Positions 31,590 through 37,180 of a stretch of 37,180 bases of DNA are shown one piece after another. The translations under genes and the position numbers were made by a program. A model generated the notes under the pieces. The model saw nothing but the letters and a program-made list of their open reading frames with translations, did no database searches and was not told where the DNA came from. The first letter of the stretch is position 1. Every line of letters begins with the position of its first letter. This DNA is from Flavobacteriales bacterium (GTDB lineage Bacteria > Bacteroidota > Bacteroidia > Flavobacteriales_E > Vicingaceae): assembly GCA_020635825.1 (NCBI GenBank), contig JACJZA010000024.1, forward strand, positions 1 to 37,180, read 5' to 3'.

Positions 31590-32843
31590 ATGTCGTATTT
31601 ATTTACATCCGAATCAGTATCAGAAGGACATCCTGATAAAGTGGCTGACCAAATTTCTGATGCTTTAATTGATCACTTTTTAGCTTTTGACCCTGACTCT
31701 AAGGTAGCTTGTGAAACTTTAGTAACAACCGGTCAGGTAGTATTGGCAGGAGAAGTAAAATCTAACACCTACTTAGATGTGCAAAAAATTGCTCGTGATG
31801 TGATTAATAAAATCGGGTACACGAAAGGTGAGTATATGTTTGATGGAAATTCTTGTGGAGTTTTCTCTGCCATCCACGAACAATCTCCAGATATTAATCA
31901 AGGTGTAGAACGTAAGAAAAAAGAAGATCAAGGTGCCGGTGATCAAGGAATGATGTTTGGTTATGCTACTAAAGAAACAGACAACTATATGCCTTTGGCA
32001 TTACAAATTTCTCATATGTTGTTACAAGAGTTGGCAGCTATTAGAAGAGAAGGAAAAAAAATGAAATACCTTCGTCCTGATGCTAAATCTCAAGTTACAA
32101 TTGAGTATGATGATGACAACACACCTAAAAGAATAGATGCAATTGTTGTTTCAACTCAACACGATGATTTTGATACTGAAACAAAAATGTTGAAACAAAT
32201 CAAGGAAGATGTAATCAATATTTTAGTCCCTAGAGTAAAAAAATTATTACCTAAACACATTCAAAAATTATTTAACGATAAAATTAAATACCATGTAAAC
32301 CCAACAGGAATCTTTGTGATAGGTGGACCACACGGTGATACCGGATTAACAGGCAGAAAAATTATTGTTGATACTTATGGTGGTAAAGGTGCACACGGTG
32401 GAGGTGCTTTCTCAGGAAAAGACCCAAGTAAAGTTGACCGTTCTGCAGCTTATGCTACTCGTCATATTGCTAAAAATTTAGTGGCAGCTGGTGTTGCTGA
32501 CGAGGTGTTGGTTCAAGTTGCTTATGCAATTGGTGTAGCTAAACCGGTAGGTATTTTTGTTAATACTTATGGGACTTCAAAAGTGAAAATGTCAGATGGA
32601 CAAATTGCTAAAAAAGTAGAGAAGCTTTTTGATATGCGTCCTTATGCAATTGAAACTAGATTTAAATTAAGAACACCAATTTATTCTGAAACTGCAGCTT
32701 ATGGACACATGGGAAGAACTTGCGAAGTGGTAGAGAAAGAATTCAAAGATGGTTCAGGGAAAATAAAGAAATTAAAGGTAAAGTTATTTCCTTGGGAAGA
32801 ATTGGATTATGTACAAAAAATCAAAAAAGAATTTAGCATATAA
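31590..32843 (+). CDS. metK: S-adenosylmethionine synthetase
   Basis: From ATG 31590 the enzyme is 417 residues, beginning MSYLFTSESVSEGHPDK. Conserved loops include GEVKSNTY, DQGAGDQGMMFGYA, the P-loop-like GGPHGDTGLTGRKI and GGGAFSGKDPSKVDRSAAYA. It makes SAM from methionine and ATP. An in-frame start at 31497 would place the first 31 codons across the riboswitch-like leader and add a non-conserved stub, so it is rejected. A strong terminator follows the gene. Confidence 0.97.
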   Translation: MSYLFTSESVSEGHPDKVADQISDALIDHFLAFDPDSKVACETLVTTGQVVLAGEVKSNTYLDVQKIARDVINKIGYTKGEYMFDGNSCGVFSAIHEQSPDINQGVERKKKEDQGAGDQGMMFGYATKETDNYMPLALQISHMLLQELAAIRREGKKMKYLRPDAKSQVTIEYDDDNTPKRIDAIVVSTQHDDFDTETKMLKQIKEDVINILVPRVKKLLPKHIQKLFNDKIKYHVNPTGIFVIGGPHGDTGLTGRKIIVDTYGGKGAHGGGAFSGKDPSKVDRSAAYATRHIAKNLVAAGVADEVLVQVAYAIGVAKPVGIFVNTYGTSKVKMSDGQIAKKVEKLFDMRPYAIETRFKLRTPIYSETAAYGHMGRTCEVVEKEFKDGSGKIKKLKVKLFPWEELDYVQKIKKEFSI

Positions 32844-32852
32844 TTTTAATGT

Positions 32853-32880
32853 AAAGGGCAATATTTATTGCCCTTTTGTT
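32853..32880 (+). terminator. Intrinsic terminator after metK
   Basis: AAAGGGCAATA (32853-32863) and TATTGCCCTTT (32866-32876) form a perfect 11-bp stem with a two-base loop, followed by T residues. A second small hairpin (GTTGT/ACAAC) lies just downstream. Confidence 0.8.
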
Positions 32881-33005
32881 GTAAAAAACAACCGTTAATA
32901 GAACCATAATAAAAAAAATTAACTACTGAATAATTTTTTTTGTAACTTGGCGACCTAAATCAAATTTTTAAATTAAAAACAGATAGATAACAAATAAATT
33001 AAACT

Positions 33006-33845
33006 ATGAAAAAGTTATTTGCATTATTAACAATTACTGGCTTTTTAAGCTTTGGAATGTTAAACACAGTTTACGCTCAAGAAGAAACTGCAACTGAAGA
33101 AGTAGTTGCTGAAGAAGCTCCTGCTGAGGAGGTTGTTGAAGAACCTGTTGCTGAAGAACCAGCTGCAGCTGCTGCAACTGAAGAAGAAGTTGCTCCTGCT
33201 GAAGAGCAATCATTTACTCAAATCATTAAACAAAAATTTATTGAGGGTGGTCCTGGATTTATGGGGATTGTATTGGTGTGTTTGATTTTAGGTTTAGCAA
33301 TTGTAATTGAAAGAGTTATTTATTTAAATATGGCAACTACCAATTCAGGTAAATTGTTAAAGGGAATCGAAGATGCTTTAGCATCAGGTGGTGTTGATGC
33401 TGCAAAAGAAGTTTGTAGAAATACAAGAGGTCCTGTTGCAAGTATTTTTTATCAAGGTTTAGATAGAAGTCACGAAGGAATTGACATGGTTGAAAAATCA
33501 GTTGTTTCTTACGGAGGTGTTCAAATGGGGTTATTAGAAAAAGGAATTTCTTGGATTTCTTTATTTATTGCTTTGGCTCCGATGTTAGGATTCATGGGTA
33601 CAGTAATTGGTATGATTGGTGCATTTGATGCGATTGCTGCAGCCGGTGATATCTCTCCAGCGGTTGTTGCTGATGGTATTAAAGTAGCCTTATTAACTAC
33701 TGTATTTGGTTTGATCGTTGCGATTATTCTACAAATTTTTTACAACTACATCGTTGCAAAAGTTGACAACTTAGTTAATGACATGGAAAATGCTTCTATC
33801 TCATTAATCGATTTATTAGTGAAACACGAATTATCAAAAAAATAA
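33006..33845 (+). CDS. exbB: MotA/TolQ/ExbB proton channel family protein
   Basis: This 279-residue protein has a signal peptide (about 1-25), then an unusual Glu/Ala/Val/Pro-rich acidic stretch (about 26-68), then the ExbB core with three membrane helices (near 80-103, 185-210 and 230-255) and the segments APMLGFMGTVIGMIGAF and ISPAVVADGIKVALLTTVFGLIVAI. ExbB with ExbD converts the proton gradient into force for TonB-dependent outer-membrane uptake. It heads a four-gene operon ending in two exbD genes. tonB is not in the window. Confidence 0.92.
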   Translation: MKKLFALLTITGFLSFGMLNTVYAQEETATEEVVAEEAPAEEVVEEPVAEEPAAAAATEEEVAPAEEQSFTQIIKQKFIEGGPGFMGIVLVCLILGLAIVIERVIYLNMATTNSGKLLKGIEDALASGGVDAAKEVCRNTRGPVASIFYQGLDRSHEGIDMVEKSVVSYGGVQMGLLEKGISWISLFIALAPMLGFMGTVIGMIGAFDAIAAAGDISPAVVADGIKVALLTTVFGLIVAIILQIFYNYIVAKVDNLVNDMENASISLIDLLVKHELSKK

Positions 33846-33851
33846 AACATT

Positions 33852-34262
33852 ATGAGTGATAATAAGTTATTTAGTATCATATTAATTGCGCTTTTAGGAT
33901 TGTCAGCATTGCTAAGTGTTTTGTTTTTTGCAAATGTTGTTTCTGAAGGATTGTTAATTACTTGGTGCTACATTTTATTGGGGATAGCGGCAGTTACTGC
34001 AATTGTGTTTCCAATTATTACAATGGCTAAAAATCTTAAAGCTGCAAAATCAGCATTAATTGGTGTAGTAGCACTAGTTGTTGTATTTGCCCTTGGATAT
34101 GTAATGGCCGGAAGCGAAGAATTTTATACACTAGATGGAAACTTGTTGGCAGATGAAGCCACCTCTAAAAAATCGGAAGCAGGTTTAATTGCTTTCTATA
34201 TTATGGGAGCTGCTGCTATTGGAGCAGTTATTTATGCTGAAGTTTCTAAAATGTTAAAATAA
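33852..34262 (+). CDS. Unknown four-helix membrane protein of the exb operon
   Basis: The 136 residues form four predicted membrane helices (about 5-27, 35-57, 67-87 and 112-133) with a short polar loop near 90-110. I recognise no named domain. It lies 6 bases after exbB and 8 bases before exbD, a place where a small membrane protein of this kind is often seen in Bacteroidota. A structural role in the ExbB/ExbD motor is inferred from context only. Confidence 0.8.
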   Translation: MSDNKLFSIILIALLGLSALLSVLFFANVVSEGLLITWCYILLGIAAVTAIVFPIITMAKNLKAAKSALIGVVALVVVFALGYVMAGSEEFYTLDGNLLADEATSKKSEAGLIAFYIMGAAAIGAVIYAEVSKMLK

Positions 34263-34270
34263 AACCTGAT

Positions 34271-34873
34271 ATGGCTAAAAGAGAAATATCTGAAATAAAT
34301 GCCGGATCGATGGCGGATATCGCCTTCTTACTTTTGATTTTCTTCTTGGTGACAACAACCATGGATACCGATACAGGTTTAATTAGAAAATTACCACCAC
34401 CACCGGAAGAAGAAATAGAACAGATTGATGTAAAACAAAGAAATATCTTTGAGGTGTTGGTAAATGCTAATGACCAATTATTGGCAGAAGGAGAATATAT
34501 TCAAGTTACTGAATTGAGAAAGAAAGCAAAAGAATTTATTAAAGGAGATAAAAACAATCCTGAAATGCCTGAATTTGCTGTAGAGGAAGTTCCTGTTTTT
34601 GGAACAATGGAAGTTTCTAAACAAATTATTTCATTACAAAATGATAATGGTACTTCTTATGAAATGTACATCAAAGTACAAAATGAGTTAATAGGTGCTT
34701 ATAATGAGTTGAGAAACGAATTAGCGAGAGAGAAGTTTGGCAAAACTTATGATGAATTAGTTGCACAATCTGAATCTTCAGAAACTATTGAAAATCAAAT
34801 GCAAGCGATAAAGGCTATTTATCCTCAAAGAATTTCGGAAGCTGAACCTAAAAAGATAGGAGGGTCAAACTAA
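34271..34873 (+). CDS. exbD: Biopolymer transporter ExbD, first paralogue
   Basis: This 200-residue protein has one N-terminal membrane helix carrying the essential proton-path aspartate D16 (SMADIAFLLLIFFLVTTT), followed by a Pro-rich linker (LPPPPEE) and a periplasmic domain. The periplasmic part is longer than usual (about 155 residues), with a charged helical region at 120-190. It works with ExbB and probably pairs with the next ExbD. Its TAA overlaps the next ATG (TAATG), implying coupled translation and fixed stoichiometry. Confidence 0.9.
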   Translation: MAKREISEINAGSMADIAFLLLIFFLVTTTMDTDTGLIRKLPPPPEEEIEQIDVKQRNIFEVLVNANDQLLAEGEYIQVTELRKKAKEFIKGDKNNPEMPEFAVEEVPVFGTMEVSKQIISLQNDNGTSYEMYIKVQNELIGAYNELRNELAREKFGKTYDELVAQSESSETIENQMQAIKAIYPQRISEAEPKKIGGSN

Positions 34874-35349
34874 TGTCAAAATTCAGAAAAAAAGGAGGTA
34901 AAGGTCAACCTGCTATTTCAACAGCAGCCTTACCCGATATTGTATTCATGCTTTTATTCTTCTTCATGGTAACTACTACCATGAGAGAAACTACTTTAAA
35001 AGTTAAGGTAGTAACACCAAAAGCTACTGAAGTAGAAAAATTAGAGCGCAAATCGTTAGTAAGCTATATATACATAGGTGAGCCAATAAAAGCTTTACAA
35101 GCGGCTTTTGGTACGGCACCTCGTATTCAGTTAAATGATGCGTTTGCTACTAAAGAAGATTTATTTCAGTTTGTTGAAATGGAAAAAGATAAAAGAGACG
35201 AAGCTGAAAGAAACATGATTACATGGTCTTTAAAAGTAGATCAGGATACTAAAATGGGAATTGTTACTGATGTAAAGCAAGAATTAAGAAAAGTTCAAGC
35301 TTTAAAAATCAACTATTCAACGAAAAAAACAGATAAAATTCTAGATTAA
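34873..35349 (+). CDS. exbD: Biopolymer transporter ExbD, second paralogue
   Basis: This 158-residue protein has a basic N-terminus (SKFRKKGGKG), a membrane helix with the conserved aspartate D22 (LPDIVFMLLFFFMVTTTMRE) and a compact periplasmic domain ending in VKQELRKVQALKINYSTKK, a typical ExbD closing element. Two diverged ExbD proteins per ExbB is usual in Bacteroidota and suggests a heterodimer. The operon closes with a perfect hairpin terminator 21 bases downstream. Confidence 0.92.
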   Translation: MSKFRKKGGKGQPAISTAALPDIVFMLLFFFMVTTTMRETTLKVKVVTPKATEVEKLERKSLVSYIYIGEPIKALQAAFGTAPRIQLNDAFATKEDLFQFVEMEKDKRDEAERNMITWSLKVDQDTKMGIVTDVKQELRKVQALKINYSTKKTDKILD

Positions 35350-35370
35350 TTTATCTGGGGAAAATATAAA

Positions 35371-35402
35371 AAAAGCCTTTCTAAATTTAGAAAGGCTTTT
35401 TT
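35371..35402. terminator. Perfect-palindrome terminator after the exb operon
   Basis: AAAAGCCTTTCTAAA (35371-35385) is followed directly by its exact inverse TTTAGAAAGGCTTTT (35386-35400) and more T residues. It has A and T tracts on both sides, so it could work in both directions, though only the plus-strand operon needs it. Confidence 0.88.
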
Positions 35403-35414
35403 ATTGAATAAATC

Positions 35415-35422
35415 TATCTTTG
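35415..35422 (+). promoter_or_regulatory. -7 box of the DUF4271-hemD promoter
   Basis: TATCTTTG fits TAnnTTTG exactly and ends 6 bases before the ATG at 35429 (12 before the alternative ATG at 35435), so the transcript would be leaderless or nearly so. No TTG at standard spacing was found. Confidence 0.5.
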
Positions 35423-35428
35423 TAATAT

Positions 35429-36367
35429 ATGGAAATGAAATGGATATATCAACAACAAGATAGCCTTCAATCAGAAAAGCCGATTGATTCAGTTCCATTA
35501 AACTTATTGGAGATAGAAGATGAATCTAATTTGTTTATTCCTAACCGAATTCAAAGAACAATACCCCAACCACAGAATAATCTCGTACAACCAAATTTTC
35601 AGTACGACATTAAAAAAGATACTTTTAATTCTGAGCTTAATATAACTAGTATGCCGGTTAGAAAAGTTCAAAGAGAATTTTCAGTTACTAAAACAGAAGA
35701 AAAAATACTTTTCGACCCTATTGAAAAACCAGAATTAAATAAAACAGTCCCAACTTTTTTACTCTTAGGATTGATTTTTTTGCTGAGTATCATTAAAGCA
35801 TTTAATTCAACAAGGGTAAACCAAATTGTTAAATCATGGTTTTCCTATTATGCCTCTCAAGAATTGACAAGAGAAGAAAAAGTCTTTTTTCATAGAGTGA
35901 ATATTGGATTGTTTATTGTGTTTTTTGTGGTTTCGGTATTATTGATTGATTTTTTGTTTTTCAATCATTTTTTACAGTCGAAAATAGATGTTAGCTACTT
36001 GAAAATTAGCTTCGTTTTAGCTTCCATATATATTGTAAAAACCATCGGAACAGTTTTGTTTTCCACTATTTTTTCTCTTGGAAACATGCTGAAGTTATAT
36101 TTCTATAATGTGTTGTCATACAACTACTTGTTTGCAGTTTTGTCCTTGCCGGTTTTAATTTTAATTTACTTTTCTCCTATATCTTCATCTACTCTTATTT
36201 TTTATTTTATTCTACCTTTTTTTGCTATCACCTTCTTAATGAGGATTGTTAGAATTTTCTTAATAGGAAAAGAAAACAATATTTTGAATTTCTATAATAT
36301 TTTGTACATTTGCACGCTCGAAATTTTACCATTGGTCGTTCTGAGTAAGATTTTTGTCTTTAAATAA
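35429..36367 (+). CDS. DUF4271 membrane protein
   Basis: The 312-residue protein has a polar N-terminal region of about 105 residues followed by seven or so membrane helices (LLLGLIFLLSIIKAFN onwards), with RVNQIVKSWFSYYASQELTREEK after the first. This matches DUF4271, a Bacteroidota membrane family of unknown function that regularly precedes hemD. ATG 35435 (MKWIYQ) is an alternative start given the closeness of the promoter. The hemD start follows after 35 bases. Confidence 0.85.
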   Translation: MEMKWIYQQQDSLQSEKPIDSVPLNLLEIEDESNLFIPNRIQRTIPQPQNNLVQPNFQYDIKKDTFNSELNITSMPVRKVQREFSVTKTEEKILFDPIEKPELNKTVPTFLLLGLIFLLSIIKAFNSTRVNQIVKSWFSYYASQELTREEKVFFHRVNIGLFIVFFVVSVLLIDFLFFNHFLQSKIDVSYLKISFVLASIYIVKTIGTVLFSTIFSLGNMLKLYFYNVLSYNYLFAVLSLPVLILIYFSPISSSTLIFYFILPFFAITFLMRIVRIFLIGKENNILNFYNILYICTLEILPLVVLSKIFVFK

Positions 36368-36402
36368 ATAGATTTCGACTAAAAATTAAAAAGTTAGGGA
36401 GA

Positions 36403-37158
36403 ATGTTGAAAGTAAAAAGTGTTTTAGTTTCTCAGCCAAAACCGGAAACCGAGAAATCACCTTATTTTGATTTAGCAGATAATTGTAAAGTAAAAGTAGA
36501 TTTTAGACCATTTATTCATGTAGAAGGTGTACCTGCAAAGGAGTTCAGAGCTCAAAAAATTAACTTATTAGATTTTGATGCAGTAATTTTTACTAGTAGA
36601 AATGCGGTAGACCATTATTTTAGAGCAGCAGAAGAAATGCGTGTGAAAATACCTGATGAAATGAAGTACTTCTGTATTTCAGAATCGACAGCATTTTATT
36701 TACAAAAATATATTGTTTACCGTAAGCGTAAAATCTTTTATGGTCAACAAACTTTTGCTGATTTAGTGACTGTTTTAAAAAAACATAAAGAGTGTAACTT
36801 TTTATTGCCTAGCTCAGATATTTTAAGACAAAATATTCCTGCATTGCTAAATGAAAATGGATTTAAATACCAAATTGCTACTTTATATCGCACTGTTTGT
36901 AGTGATTTATCTGATTTAAAAGATGTAAATTATGATGTATTGGTCTTTTTTAGTCCTTCAGGAATTAAATCTTTGTATCAAAATTTCCCCGATTTTAAAC
37001 AAAACAATACACGTATAGCTGTTTTTGGACCAACTACTGCCAATGCGGCCGAAGAAGCAGGTTTAAAAATAGACATTTCCGCTCCAAGCCCTGAGTCGCC
37101 ATCAATGACTAAAGCTTTGGAACTCTACATTAAAAAAGTGAACAAAGCAAAAAAATAA
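36403..37158 (+). CDS. hemD: Uroporphyrinogen-III synthase
   Basis: This 251-residue protein has the weakly conserved HemD two-domain fold: VLVSQPKPE at the start, DFDAVIFTSRNAVDHYF (about 57-73), LLPSSDILRQNIPALLNENG, LYRTVCSDL, DVLVFFSPSGIKSL, and VFGPTTANAAEEAGL followed by PSPESPSMTKAL. It cyclises hydroxymethylbilane to uroporphyrinogen III in haem synthesis. No other hem gene is in the window. DUF4271 upstream supports the assignment. AGGGAGA just before the ATG is purine-rich but too close to be a standard ribosome-binding site. Confidence 0.92.
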   Translation: MLKVKSVLVSQPKPETEKSPYFDLADNCKVKVDFRPFIHVEGVPAKEFRAQKINLLDFDAVIFTSRNAVDHYFRAAEEMRVKIPDEMKYFCISESTAFYLQKYIVYRKRKIFYGQQTFADLVTVLKKHKECNFLLPSSDILRQNIPALLNENGFKYQIATLYRTVCSDLSDLKDVNYDVLVFFSPSGIKSLYQNFPDFKQNNTRIAVFGPTTANAAEEAGLKIDISAPSPESPSMTKALELYIKKVNKAKK

Positions 37159-37180
37159 TTGAAAAGCCACTGTAAAAAGT

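Noticed and set aside
1..37180. tRNA, rRNA, CRISPR arrays, phage genes or an origin
   Set aside because: None was recognised on reading; no regularly spaced repeat array and no cloverleaf could be supported.

Overview
The window is an AT-rich chromosomal segment from a member of the Bacteroidota, most likely Flavobacteriales. The evidence is lineage-typical genes (GldA, DUF4270, DUF4271, an ExbB/ExbD/ExbD operon, the short GT5 protein beside glmS), several TAnnTTTG-type -7 promoter boxes, and a general lack of Shine-Dalgarno sequences. No rRNA, tRNA, CRISPR array, transposase, integrase or phage gene was seen. Most of the window is core metabolism and envelope maintenance, broken by one small cassette-like accessory patch and one single-gene insertion.

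Layout. 1-3025: two tandem, very similar TPR/SpoIIE-type phosphatase genes (the first cut by the window edge) and a small secreted DUF1579-like protein. 3018-6852 (minus): rnpA, yidD, an S41 C-terminal-processing protease and an O-antigen-ligase-like membrane protein. 6937-8414: two unrelated hypothetical genes in one orientation, each followed by a related palindrome/39-bp repeat module and preceded by a shared GACGACA-containing leader; this resembles an integron-style cassette array without a visible integrase. 8507-14610: cysQ, a double DUF2061 protein, a deoC-aldehyde dehydrogenase-truncated aldehyde dehydrogenase operon interrupted by a four-helix-bundle gene, then divergent cysC and a TM2-like gene. 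14611-18637 (minus): GT5-like protein, DUF4270 lipoprotein and glmS behind a strong flavobacterial promoter. 18765-22151 (plus): panC, panD, a UPF0104/LPG-synthase-like membrane protein, a CAP protein and the heptose-phosphate adenylyltransferase.

22161-29038 is the most striking part. A divergent LysR regulator faces an operon of a small unknown protein, dabB, dabA and a DUF6671 gene. DabA/DabB form the DAB energy-coupled inorganic-carbon accumulation system. The DUF6671 gene is joined to dabA by a TAATG stop/start overlap but is broken by one extra A. A gamma-carbonic anhydrase gene converges on the LysR gene. The set suggests a CO2/bicarbonate supply module with two uncharacterised accessory proteins, in an organism with no carbon-fixation gene in this window.

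29039-37180: dtd and rsgA, gldA, metK behind a leader that matches the SAM-II riboswitch core, then exbB, an unknown four-TM protein and two exbD genes (TonB-type energising motor), a perfect hairpin terminator, a DUF4271 membrane protein and hemD.
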